A DNA stretch of 64,000 bases from Calliphora vicina (lineage: Eukaryota > Arthropoda > Insecta > Diptera > Calliphoridae): assembly GCF_958450345.1 (NCBI RefSeq), contig NC_088780.1:157896726-157960725 (forward strand). The letters run 5' to 3'. The notes under the pieces are model-generated. The model made no database searches, was not told the DNA's origin, and saw only the letters and a list, made by a program, of their open reading frames with translations. Position numbers and translations under genes: made by a program. Positions within the stretch are counted from its first letter, which is position 1. Each line of letters opens with the position of its first letter. This document shows, piece by piece, positions 1-10,756 of the stretch.

Positions 1-395
1 TTTAGAATTTTTTTACAAATTGTTTTTTTGGTATTTTTATAATATTTGGGTTGAAATCTTCTAGAAAAAATCCATTTCCCAAAATTTTTAAATTTTCAAA
101 AAAGTACCTTTTGTTCTGCGGCTCCTCATATACATATCTCTGCAAATATATGTATACAAAAACTAAAAAATAAATAGGAAATATATATTCTGTTTCAATA
201 AACAATTTGATAATAGCAAAAAAAAGAAGCAGAGTCAAATTCATTTCATACTATATGCTAATTAAGAGCTTAGTTTTCTCCGCAACTTTAGCCTAAAATA
301 TACAAATTAAATTGAAAAATTAAATACAGTCATTAAATATTTGCTGAATTCGCAAAACCCCTTGTATCGAGTGTATTATTGTATTCAATACAATA
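1..395. other. AT-rich non-coding stretch
   Basis: This is low-complexity A/T-rich DNA. The reverse strand is open for about 80 codons at 2-244, but the predicted peptide is a hydrophobic and Lys/Phe/Tyr-biased string with no recognisable motif. I see nothing else. Confidence 0.6.
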
Positions 396-747
396 CCCAG
401 CGGGAAAAAATTATAGGACTTCAGTTTATAGGCCTTCTAAAAGGCATACTTACACATTCTAAAAGATCCGATACTCATTCCACACTGCCTGCTCTAAGAA
501 GGTGTTCAAGAAGGCCTATGAATCCCCTTCTAATAACAAGTGAGCTTGTTGGCTGCCAATAGCCCATCATAAGTAGGCCTTCTCTCAGTCCTCTAACAGC
601 AGCGAGTATGCAAGGCCTTGGCTCGCAATGACACGCCGTGTAAAATTGAAATGATTTTGCAATGCGGCAAAATGATTTTGCAAGTCCTTGTGTCTGCAAA
701 ATGAGGCATTTAGGAAGGCCTCTTTACTGCATCTTTTTCCCGTTGGG
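396..747. mobile_element. 352-bp non-autonomous TIR element (MITE-like)
   Basis: The left end reads CCCAGCGGGAAAAA. The right end, reverse-complemented, reads CCCAACGGGAAAAA, so the terminal inverted repeats match at 13 of 14 bases and are followed by further weak similarity (AGGCCTTC in both). The interior is less AT-rich than its surroundings and repeats AAGGCCTNC and AAATGATTTTGCAA motifs. The flanks are CAATA on the left and TTATA on the right, so a target duplication is not clear. Two short ORFs (341-562 plus, 475-699 minus) fall in it and look accidental. The superfamily is not assigned. Confidence 0.6.
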
Positions 748-790
748 TTATATATACTACTCTTTTAAAAACATTCATACAATATACAAT

Positions 791-1550
791 GGGTGTTCAC
801 TAGGGAGATCGACCCGGTTTTATTAATAACCGGTTATAACCGGTTTTTTTGGTTAAGTCGGTTTCGGTTTTTTCGAAAAGTTCACATTTCGAATATTGAA
901 GAAACCGGGATTTTCTACTCGATTAGCCGGTTTTTTAAAAGTGTGTTTTATGAGATTTAGTGTATTAAAAACTTAAAAAAATATTTAAAATCCAAAAAAG
1001 TTTTTTAAAACAAATACTGCAACTATTTTCGAAGTCTTTTTATATTTATATACATGTCACAAGCGATCTGGAAAACTCTACACTGAGAAAGATCATTTTC
1101 AATGTCTAGCTTTATAAAAACAAAAAAAAAAAATCGAGATATTTTTTTGACCAATTTATGTTTTTAAAAACCTAGCGTAGTTGTTGACATTTGCAATTAA
1201 ATAAAATTCATAAAATATCAACCAATCACTTTTAGAAAAAAATCTATTATAATTTCAGCATTTTTCAAATTTGATCCGAAGACCTTGTGAAGGTTAAAAG
1301 AAATAATCAAAATTAAAAATTTTTTAAGCATTTTAAAAAGGCTTATTTTTTGTTATATGATCTCATTTTTATTGTGTTATGTTTTTCCATGAACTCTTTT
1401 TATTTTAATAAATAAATCTTTTTTTCTTCTTATCTATGCGTTTCAATTTTTCCATAAAAACCGGTTAACCGGTTGTTATTAAAAAACAGAAACCGAAACC
1501 GGGTTATATTAAATTGCAATTTTTCGAAGAAACCGAAAACCGATTTCTAA
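791..1550. mobile_element. CCGGTT-rich inverted element (possible hAT-type MITE)
   Basis: Both ends are packed with CCGGTTA and GGTTTCGG motifs in opposite orientation: AATAACCGGTTATAACCGG near 825 and AACCGGTTAACCGGTTG near 1460, with GGTTTCGGTTTTTTCG mirrored by CGAAGAAACCGAAAACCG. The middle (960-1430) is AT-rich and non-coding. The left tip GGGTGTTCACTAGGGAG has no clear mate on the right, so that side may be truncated. Assignment to hAT is a guess from the general style of the ends. Confidence 0.45.
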
Positions 1551-2980
1551 AATGTTGTGCATTCAGCAATTCTGTTTTCACAAGCAATAACCGCCTAATT
1601 CAAAAAACATGTTTTAGAGAAAAAGCAATTTATAGTTATAAAAGCGTTTCTGCGAAAAATAAATGAATGCATTAGAAAAAGTAGAATGCAGAATCAAAGC
1701 TTCTTACCCTTACAATGCTAAAATGAAAAATTATAACAAAAGCTTTATTTATTAGAGAAATATTTAATAAAAACTGTTGCTTAATGCAACTCAGTTGCAT
1801 AATGCAACTCAGAAATACAAAATTGAAAGTGCTAATGTCTGATTAGGCGTTTGTTGAAAACAAGTGTTTTGATTGTTGCTTGGCATATGTTGAGTTAAGC
1901 TGTTATTACATATTTAAATATTGACATGTCAAGTAATTAAGCCAATTTGCAATAATCGCTTATCTTTAGTTTGGCTATTATAATAGCACTCTTATTTATG
2001 AAAATTTATTTTGTGAAAAATAACAATAACAACTAAAGTCTTTATAAGCTATTTAAACAAAATAAAATATAATTGAATGTTTTCTTAAGTATATTTTGGC
2101 GTTTATTGTAAATGCAATAGTCTTCCTTAGGACTTAAGCCAATATGTTTCTAATTAATAACTTTTTAAATAAGAAAGTTAGGAAGGTAGGGATTTCACGT
2201 TTACATACAGTTCTATGAACAGTATAATGTAACTCAAATCTTTCTTAAGTCGACTTAGGTGGTTATTGCTTATGACCACAGAATTATTTATTGTTTCCCT
2301 TAAAATGTTGTAATAAGCTCACATAGTAACATTTTAGTGTTTTCTCCTATTCAAATCATCTTGAAAAAGGAAATTGCCCATATGGGGATTATGCATGTCG
2401 AATTTAAACCTTATATCAATAAATATATAAGATACTATCGGATACCCGGCGTTTGCTACTACGCTAAAAAATAAACACATTTTGTTTATTTGTTGAAAAA
2501 TCAGTTGAAATCATTGGAATTCTTGGTATCAGCACATCTTCGCCTTGAGATTTGCCGCTACTGATTGAGCGATTAATAGCAAGTCTTGTTAAGTTTCACA
2601 ATTTTATTGTTTTAAAGTTAAACTGTGTGGTGACATTTCAGAAGGTTCCAAAGAGTTAAGAAACTCAATTGGATAGTTGACGGTTTGTGATCAAATAATC
2701 CTTTACCAAATGATCCTTCTGTGCGCAAAAAAAAAACAAAAAGAGCATTTTTTTAATGAAAATATTATTTAACACTATCGTCGTATTTTCATTATTTTCA
2801 TGTTTACTAAAGTAGAAATATACTTACTTGTATGAGTTGACACCGAAAATTGAAATTAATATGTCGGATTTCGAATTCGACAGTTGAAAAAATATCCACT
2901 TTCGTATTAGCAAGGCAAATTGGTCCAGGAACCAATTAAGCTGTACAATTTTCATACATTTTTGTACCTCTGTTGAAAAA
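1551..2980. other. AT-rich non-coding stretch
   Basis: No ORF of interest on either strand. A short direct duplication lies near 1780-1810 (TGCAACTCAG followed by TTGCATAATGCAACTCAG), and GCCCATATGGGG near 2376 resembles the tip of the MITE at 19828-19943. Otherwise nothing is recognised. Confidence 0.5.
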
Positions 2981-3490
2981 AACAAGTAAGAAAGTATGGT
3001 CGGTCAAGCCCGATCACATAATACCCTACACTAAACAAATGAGCAAAATAAATTTTCTTTTAAAATTTCAATTATTTATTTTCGTGAATGATTTTCAGAA
3101 GAGGGACTTATATGAGAGCTATGACTAATTATGGACCAATCGGCATGAAATTAGTTCATATTATTTATGTCTATATGAAAATTATTTTTGTTGAATTTTA
3201 TGTGTATACCAAAATGTTTAAGGGATTTACGCTCGTTAATGTGATTTTTGGAAGCGGGCCTTATATGGGAGATATGACTAATTATGGCCCGATCATCATA
3301 AAATTAGGTGACATGATTTTGGTATATATAACTTATTTGGAGCGAAATTTGTGTAGATAACTATATGAATTAAACATTTATGACTAATAAGTGTTTTACA
3401 CAAACAGACAGATAGACGAAAACAGCTCAATTGACTTAGAATTTTATAAGGATCTTAGTTGAATATTAGTCAATGGTGGAGGGTATAATA
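2981..3490. repeat. Dispersed dipteran repeat with internal 153-bp duplication
   Basis: Starts AACAAGTAAGAAAGTATGGT followed by CGGTCAAGCCCGATC, and ends GGTGGAGGGTATAATA. Sequences of this type recur widely in fly genomes from memory; this was not checked. Inside, a block with ATGACTAATTATGG and then CATNAAATTAG occurs at 3121 and again at 3274, a tandem duplication of 153 bp. The inverted counterpart of the left end (GACCGACTATACCTTCTTAC) occurs at about 48250. The 90-codon plus-strand ORF at 3088-3360 spans the duplication and is not a gene. Confidence 0.55.
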
Positions 3491-3980
3491 AGTCATTATC
3501 AAGTTTCTAAAAAGTGTTTTTAATCAAAAATAACAATTACCCGCTGCCACAGCTTCTGATCGAAAATTCAACTATAAAAACTTCTTCGTTAACTCTGTTT
3601 TCATCTGACCTGACTGATTATGTGGCATGTACATAAATATATAAACAGATTTACATAGATGTAAGTATGTGATTACAATACGACTATAAAAAACTTAAAT
3701 AGTTTAAGGTTTTATAACTATTTACACACAGAAACACACACAAACAAAAAAATCCACTACATACTTGATGCATATATGTGTTGGTAATTTAAAACAGGAT
3801 ATAAAACCTCTTTAATGCTGTTAATCAACTCAAGGATCTTTCGAGTAGTTTTTATGTGTGTTAGTGAGTGAATGTTTTTAATTTAAACTGACACTGTCTC
3901 ATTACATTGTTATTAATTCTTCTCATTTTTTTTGTTTGTGTAAATTAAACTACCATGTATGTATGAAATATATATATAAA
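3491..3980. other. AT-rich stretch with CA/TG microsatellite-like runs
   Basis: Short ACACACA and ATATATA runs near 3725 and 3970. No coding signal. Confidence 0.5.
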
Positions 3981-5576
3981 GTGGTCATATGAAAAAACTA
4001 GGTAACTCCACTTTTTGCGAAAATTGAGATAACACCAAATTTAGAATGTACTTTTCATTTGCTATCAATCTGTCAGATGGAAATTTTCATAAAAGTTAAT
4101 TATGTAAAGACTTGCTAACTCCATGCATTTTTTGAAAACACAAGGGAACTCCATAGTTTCTTAAAAAACAGAAATCTTAGAAGTTTAAAACGACGTTGTT
4201 TCGCAAACTAAGAGAGAATGAGCGAAATTGAACAAATACGGGTAACAAGCTAAAATTTTGAACCTAAAAAAATTAAAAAATCGGCTTATTTTTGACATTT
4301 TTTCGTTTAAAAAATGGATAAATTATCGTTCTGAGTCAAATATCAATGCTTTACGACAAATGATTGCTAAAGTTGAGTTAAATCCGTAAAATATGAAAAT
4401 AAATTGAAAAAAATGTTTTTGTTGAAAAACTAGGTAACTAAATGTTTCGAAAAAACAAGGTAACTGACATCGATTTTCTGTTTTAATGTCCAAAAGTGAG
4501 TTCAAAGGAACCAGAAACCTTTAACATTATTTAAAATCATATCATAACATAACTTCAACAAATTGAGACTTTTTGATTGGAACAGAATAGCGACCCTATA
4601 ATTCTGAAAGATCATGTTGAGTATATCATTTTTGTAGAATAAACTTATAGTCCAGCTGCTCTGCATTATTTTAGAGTAGATAAAAGTTTTATCTATTTGA
4701 TCGAAAGGAGCTCCCAGTTTCGCCCAAAGTCATGCTTTTTTTATGGGCCCCCAAAGATTTGGGTCCTTGGTCTCATTTTTGCAAAAAAAGTGATAATTTT
4801 CTCAGGCTCATATTTTGTAAACAGTTCGAATTTTTTTTTACTCTCTGAGGCAAAGTTGTAGCCCTCGTCATAAAGAAAATTGTGAACATATAAAATCAAA
4901 AAAACTTAATCTTCAATTTAGAAATACATTTTTTAAAGCTGCCTAAAAGTATGCCTTAGTTTATAATAATTTAATAGTTTATGGTCCGAAACACTTAATT
5001 TCTTTAGTTTTTTCTTAAGTTAGGGTCACATATGGCAAATATTTGATCAAAAAAGCGTAACCACTTTATTTAGAACAAATTTGTTTGACGTGTTTACTCT
5101 TAGAAGTGTTTTGTAAGATCAAACAGCATCAAATAAAATAAAACAATTTTTTTTTTGTTTTGAATCATCGTAAGTAAAATAAGTTTTTGAAATAAATTAA
5201 ATAATTCAAATGTATTTTATTTATTGGTTACGTCTTTTTCGTCAAATATTTGTGATGTGTGACCCTACCTTTACTAACTTATACTAACCTACCTAAACGG
5301 TGTTAAGAATCATTCCTAGGAAGTTCATATGTTCTAGAAAGTTGTTAAGAATCATTCTTAGGTACATTTTTGTAGTTCATTGTTTCCTTGAATTTTGAAC
5401 GGTGTGGCCCTGAACAGGGGAAAACGGTAAAAAATATCGAATTTGTTAAAGTCTTTTGCGATTTTAATTCAAAAATGCTGTTGGACAGTGTAATTAATGA
5501 AATATTTTTAAAACTTTAAATGTGCTTTTCACGAGTTTTCAAAAAATGGAGTTACCTAGTTTTTGCATACGACCAC
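3981..5576. mobile_element. 1.6-kb TIR element with AACTAGGTAACTCC ends
   Basis: The left end GTGGTCATATGAAAAAACTA and the reverse complement of the right end GTGGTCGTATGCAAAAACTA are a TIR that continues through GGTAACTCCA[C/T]TTTTTG. The motif AGGTAACT recurs inside (near 4432 and 4460), and GGGAACTCCAT occurs near 4145. There is no transposase. The flanks (TATAAA, AGATAT) fit a TA target if the outermost two bases have mutated, but this is uncertain. The interior block 4700-5400 has a diverged, internally rearranged relative at 51810-52240. Confidence 0.65.
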
Positions 5577-7320
5577 AGATATGTATGTGTGTGTGTGTGT
5601 GGAGGAAAAAAATTAAATGGCTTAAACACAGTTATTTAAGCACAAACACACAGTTATACATACACTTATACACAAATAGTCGGCTGTCAGTCATTTAGTT
5701 GTCACGATGTGTGCGGTTTGTTTGGTTGCATTGGGGTTTTGGTTAGCCTTTTTTGTTAAGTATAGAAAGAACATCATAAATGACAAGGGTATTATTAGCA
5801 GCTGACCAGTGTTGTAACATTAATTCAGAGGGCTAATTCTTATATTCGTATACGAGCGAATATTTAGTCGCACCAGCGATTCTTGTTTATTTTGGAGATT
5901 TTCTTATTCGATACCCTTTTACTCGCAAGCTATGAAGCTTTCGAAGTTTATTTCGATTACTAATGCAATAATGGAAATTTTCGAATATTTTATAAAATAA
6001 TAAATAAACATTGTTTATAGGAATGTACACAAAAAGAGTCCTGTAAAAATAGTGAAAAATTTAAACATTATAGATGTAAATGTTTGTAATGAAGGGCATG
6101 TAAATTTCGCTTAAACTGACTATATCATACTTACTAGACTGTTTTTTTTTTTTTGTCATATTTACATTAAATGTCACTGAAAGCCATTTTTAGCTCTTCA
6201 TCCTCATCATCCTCGGCTGTAGCAGTCACTAGTAGTAGTAACAGCATCATCATCATCATCATCATCATCAACTGCAATTAATTTAAAATACCACAAGCAG
6301 TTAACACACTGCGATAATCATGCATAAACTACAGTTTATCACTCGTTTAATTCTTTGTTAAATTCACCCCCCATAACCCCAGTCCCTTACATACTCTGGC
6401 CACATTCAATGAATCAATTTTAAATATCATCAACAGCTATAAAAAAAAGGCAGTCATCATATTACGCTCATAAATAAAAAGAAATAATGTACTAAATTTG
6501 AGGGAAAATTATTTCGGAGAAAAGTTTTCTTTAGTGATTTGACATAATTTTATTGTTTTGAAGTTTTTATTTACAGAACATTTTTATTTTGTAATTTCAT
6601 GCTTATATACATATTTTCATTACAGCGCATTTAAATTGACAATTTTTTAAAGGTGGGGGTTATAATTATTAAGGACCTTGGTGGAATTATCTTTAATGGT
6701 TATCATTTTATTAAATTTGCCTAAATAAAATAATTATGTATGTATTTATGTACTACATACATTAGTATATTATATTTTGTGAACTTAAATATATAAAAGA
6801 ATAACAACACAGTGATACAAAAGTCAACGCTAAAATACGTAAATACTTTTAGTTTTTCTCGATCACTTCGTTTTGGTGAAATAGCGGTATTCTTAAAGTA
6901 ACAAATTCAAAACATCATAAACATTTTAATCTGAAACTAATTCTATACTTGTTTCTTTAGTTTAAACAGAAAAACATTTGTAAGAATCGTCAAGGATACT
7001 TTCAAAAAAAAACTGTCAGCTATATTTTTTAAAAAATATCGCTAAAAATAGTATCAAACATGCCGAGGTGTGCTTCGGTACTGAAGTTGGCCATTTTGGC
7101 TTAACTCTCATCTCAACCTCTAGAAAACTTACGTTGTTTACCCTCGAGTGTTGTATTCCACACAAACGTTATGTCTATGTATTTTACATAACCAACATAT
7201 TTTTTCATAATAATTTATCTTGTTTAGCTTTTATCTGTTTGTCATAAAATTAGTTTATCTTATGACAAATAATATTGTTCCTAGTGCAAAATACATTCAA
7301 ATTTAATATGTGTAGACTAG
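5577..7320. other. AT-rich non-coding stretch with microsatellites
   Basis: Contains a short (TG)n run near 5585, an (ATC)n/(CAT)n microsatellite at 6245-6270 and a poly-T run near 6145. No ORF of note and no clear TE ends; I see nothing else. Confidence 0.5.
6245..6270. repeat. (CAT)n trinucleotide microsatellite
   Basis: About eight and a half perfect CAT units, preceded by AGTAGTAGTAACAG. This is typical of fly introns and UTRs. Confidence 0.85.
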
Positions 7321-8177
7321 GGTTCTATAAGAGGATTGTTCGAACATTCGACTTTTTCCTGAAAAAGGTCGAAAAGTCGACTTTTTGGTCGGAAAAAAGT
7401 CGAACAATCGATTATGTTATCTAAAAAGTCAAATAATCGATAAAAGTCGAAAATAGTGTATGCTAATATGTGTAAATAATATAAAAATGTAAATCTTCTT
7501 ATATATAAAAATAAATGTACATTTTGATGTCACCACTAACTGCGAAAACGGGTCGACCGATTTCAACCAGGGTACGTTGGGGATGGTCTGTAGATGGTTT
7601 ATGTGAAGTTTGCACGAAATCGGCATAGTGGTTCCGGAGATATGGCTGGACCCATTTTTATCAAATTTTCAGTGAATCTTCAGATTTTTGATTTTCGGTC
7701 TGTGGGCACAGGGGCGTGGTAAAATCAAATTTTTACACTATCGCTAATGATTTCGAGGTAAAAAAAAGTTAAAAAAAAATCCACAAAAAAAATTGTCAAA
7801 AAATTATTTTTATTTTTCATTCGGGAAATAAATGCTTTTTTTCATTCCCAACGATCAAACAATTAATTTCGTTGCTTAACATCATTCTACAAATTTTAAT
7901 TCACAGTGGTGTACTCTTAAGCGAATGATTTGGTGTAACATGTCCGGTACATACCAAATTTTCATATCGTTCGATAAAACAAGTAGGCCGCTGTTAACAT
8001 TGTACTATAAAAGTGCTTTTATATTATCAACCGATGATAAACAAAATTTCCGAAAATACAACTAATATAGTAAACAACGTCGACAAATCAGATTTCGTTC
8101 CCGCCGAACTTCTGCCAAATGCAAATTAATATTCAATCCGTTGTCGACAAGGTATTCACAACCAACTACAAAAATTC

Positions 8178-8590
8178 GGATTGGCTGTGGGAACGTGCAA
8201 TTTTGGTACCAAAAAATGATAATGTCAACAAGCTCAATCAATGAGCGACTTAATTGAAACTGACTGGCGACACAATGAAATACAAATCGATTGACACAGT
8301 AATGAACGAAGAACAAGCCTCAATTATTCTACTGAAACATTGAAGGTTGGATCACAGATAATGTTTCTCCGCAACATAAACGCGCCAAAATTATGCAACG
8401 GAACACGATTGACCATCAAAAAATGTTCACCAAATTTAATTGAGGCAACAATCATCGGTGCAGATTAAAATGCGAAGACGTAATGATTTCAAGCATACCA
8501 AAGATTTCCAACGACAAAGCATAAGGCCAATCGTTGACTATTGCTGGCTTACATTTGGAAAATTCATGTTTTGTATGTGGTTTGCTCCCG
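8178..8590 (+). pseudogene. Helitron Pif1-like helicase relic
   Basis: Short conserved pieces of the C-terminal Pif1/RecD-like helicase of Helitrons can be read in shifting plus-strand frames: WLWERAILVPKNDNVNKLN from about 8178, YKSIDTVMNEEQAS near 8280, VGSQIMFLRNINAPKLCNG followed by TRLTIKK near 8345, EDVMISSIPKI near 8475 and SLTIAGLHLENSCF near 8530. The order matches the family. Frameshifts separate the pieces. The segment between the IPKI block and the SLTIAG block, which normally holds FAMTINKAQGQ, is largely deleted. In live elements this helicase works with an HUH endonuclease in rolling-circle transposition; here it cannot function. A reverse-strand ORF at 8062-8316 is a shadow. 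Confidence 0.75.
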
Positions 8591-8700
8591 AGTAAATAAA
8601 AGAAAAAAAAAACGTATCCCCTGTCCTTAAGATGAATTCATAAATATAATGTCCCATTTGCCTTAAATATATCCGTTTCTTTTTTTAAGGATATCATGCC

Positions 8701-8732
8701 ACTGTACTGCTACAACTTTGTAGCAGTACAGT
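8701..8732. other. Perfect 14-bp stem hairpin in the Helitron
   Basis: ACTGTACTGCTACA at 8701-8714 pairs exactly with TGTAGCAGTACAGT at 8719-8732 around the loop ACTT. It lies about 100 bp inside the 3' end, so it is not the usual terminal hairpin. Confidence 0.8.
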
Positions 8733-9144
8733 ACAGGGTGCGATGTCAGGTCGACACTGTATATTCAAATCGAGATGTAATATAAAACAGAATTATTGTA
8801 GGGGCCAGCAACGCGGACCGGGTTCAGCTAGTAATATATAAATGTTTATAAAATAAAGCTTTTTTCTACACAAAATTCTTACAACATTCTTCTAACTATT
8901 ATAGCCTTGATAAATTTAATTTTGATTGCTAAACATTACAAAAGGCGCATTAATAAATGTAGAAACCATGTATTTTTTAAAAAAATGGTAAAAAGTTGAA
9001 AAAAGTCGAAAAGTCGATTAACTAAAAAGACGAAAGTTCGAAAGTCGACTTTTCATAAATTACCGAAAGTCGAAAGTTCAAAAGTTGACTTTTTAAAATC
9101 GGAAAAAGTCAAAAAGTCGACTTTTTATTTCAACTATACAACCA

Positions 9145-10029
9145 CACAACAGGGTGAGTAACATAATTTTTTAAATATCTCGATATCAAACAATTTGTTT
9201 TAATAAATTAATGAGTTTTGTTTACTAAATTAATGCAGGATAGTAAAGAAATTTCCTAAACATCGTTTATCAAATTTTTTTAAACTTGTATACAAAAACT
9301 TAAATTTGTGTGGTTTTCCACACAAGATGTGCTATTTTTTTTGTAGCCAATTTTTAATTACTATCCATACATATTCAAAATCCAATCATTTTTTGTAAAT
9401 GCAAAATGTAACGTTAATGAGTGACTGTCTTATTTATCAATCTTTGCTGTAGTACCTCTCTTCCTGCAAAGATCCACTAAGAAGGGACTTCTGAAAATTG
9501 TAATATTTAGGGGATATCTTCTTAACTAATACAGATACAAAAATACTTTACAATACATCTCTATCTACTTAAATAATGAGCAGACAGGTGTTTGGTACTT
9601 TTTTGAAGTTCAAACCTTTTAGGGAGAGAACGGGTTAAGTATCTTTTAAACATGTGAATACATCTTAAATCGTATTTTTTACTTATTTAAAAAAAAAAAT
9701 CCTCATTAGGTGTTTGTTTTTACTGAAATAAAAATCAGAAAATCTGCATTCAATTATTCAGTTCGAAAAATACTTTACGATCGTATTTATTACTTAAAGT
9801 GTTTGTATATAGACTGAGAATTATCTACATAAGTATATACAACTGCAAAATAATTGTGATGTGTACTCTCTTTTCCATTGGCTAATTAAAAATCATTTAA
9901 ATGACATGTCATGTCATTGCAATGATTGAATAGTTAAATGTTTGTGTTTAACAAGTGTTAAAATTGTAAAATACACATCAACGCACACATATGTACCTAT
10001 TTACATTAGATATGCCCTTAAAAATACAA
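9145..10029. other. AT-rich non-coding stretch
   Basis: No ORF, TE end or repeat recognised beyond short A/T homopolymers and ATGACATGTCATGTCAT (about 9900). Confidence 0.5.
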
Positions 10030-10264
10030 TTGGTCAATTCACAATTGTCATATCATCATAATGTCCTAATATTTCACGACTCGGTGGCTCGGCTTAACCG
10101 TCTCTTAGACGTTCGTCGCAAGTCTCTGCTGTAGTATTATTTCAGAGTAGTATTATTTAAGGACATTTTTTATTTGAAAGGCAATAACAACATTTTCAAA
10201 CCATTGTGAAAAATTAGGACATTATGACAATATGACATGATATGAGTCCTTGTGAATTGACCAA
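10030..10264. mobile_element. 235-bp MITE with about 50-bp TIRs
   Basis: The left end TTGGTCAATTCACAA and the right end TTGTGAATTGACCAA are exact inverses. Further in, TAATGTCCTAAT[A/T]TTTCAC is mirrored by GTGAAAAATTAGGACATTA. The only non-palindromic centre holds GGTGGCTCGGCTTAACCG. No coding capacity. It ends about 6 bp before the first recognisable mariner codon at 10270, so it may have inserted in or next to that relic. Confidence 0.75.
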
Positions 10265-10267
10265 ATA

Positions 10268-10756
10268 TATTGCTTTGGATGAATCGTATTTTGGCCAACA
10301 AATCACACCGATTTCTCACCAAAGCTTATTGTGAATGTGTTCCATCTGTTTCTACATGGTTTGAGCGATTTAGAAGTGATGAATTTGACACGGAAGACAA
10401 AGATGGTCCAGCTTGCAAAATTATTGGGAGCTACTCATATAGTAATTTCAAAACTCAGCAGGATTCATTAAAAATTTAATAAATTGGTACATACGAATTG
10501 AAGCTGAGAGACCTTGATAGACGATTTTGCATGTCCGAAATGATGATTGGACGCTTAAAAATAAATACATTTTTGCGCCGAATCATTACTTGCGATGAAA
10601 AATGGATGTCACACTTTGGAACAGAGTATCCCATATTGGCTTGATTCGTTCCTGGCCTCAAAAGATCTGCAGTTCTTTTAACTCGGAATACATATGTTGC
10701 CAAAAAACTGATAAAGGGTCATAGCTAACAATGGCCAATACTTATAAAGTTATATT
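10268..10756 (+). pseudogene. mariner (DD34D) transposase relic
   Basis: The frame at 10270-10479 reads FLTKAYCECVPSVSTWFERF followed by RSDEFDTEDKDGPA, the N-terminal helix-turn-helix region and linker of mariner transposases. After a frame change, a stretch near 10500 (LKLRDLDRRFCMSEMM) is followed by RRIITCDEKWMSHF near 10580, which contains the first catalytic Asp of the D,D34D triad. The region from about 10620 to 10740 resembles the C-terminal end of the protein. The middle of the catalytic domain is deleted, so the relic is about half of the usual length of roughly 345 residues. It belongs to the same family as the copies near 18.2, 49.2 and 55.2 kb, which share L[L/F]TKAY-ECV and TCDEKW. 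Confidence 0.8.

Larger units (their letters stand above)
7494..8831 (+). mobile_element. Decayed Helitron
   Basis: The left end begins TCTTCTTATATATAAAAA next to a host A, and the right end GGGTTCAGCTAG abuts a host T. This matches the known Helitron rule of insertion between A and T with 5' TC and 3' CTRR. Just before the 3' end, AACGCGGACCGGGTT is an imperfect hairpin, as expected for the Helitron terminator. The interior carries fragments of a Pif1-type helicase (separate entry). At 1.3 kb it is far shorter than an autonomous Helitron, so the Rep/HUH part is missing. An alternative 5' boundary is 7497. Confidence 0.75.
7321..9144. mobile_element. GTCGACTTTTT-rich inverted element split by a Helitron
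   Basis: The two halves, 7321-7493 and 8832-9144, are dense in AAGTCGACTTTTT and AAAAAGTCGA motifs in both orientations. GGTTCTATA on the left mirrors TATACAACC on the right. Removing the Helitron leaves a compact element of roughly 490 bp able to fold on itself. No coding sequence and no clear target duplication were seen. It is probably a non-autonomous DNA transposon of the same general style as 791-1550. Confidence 0.5.

Noticed and set aside
3088..3360. Plus-strand ORF of 90 codons with an internal repeat
   Set aside because: The internal similarity comes from the 153-bp duplication in a dispersed repeat, not from protein repeats.
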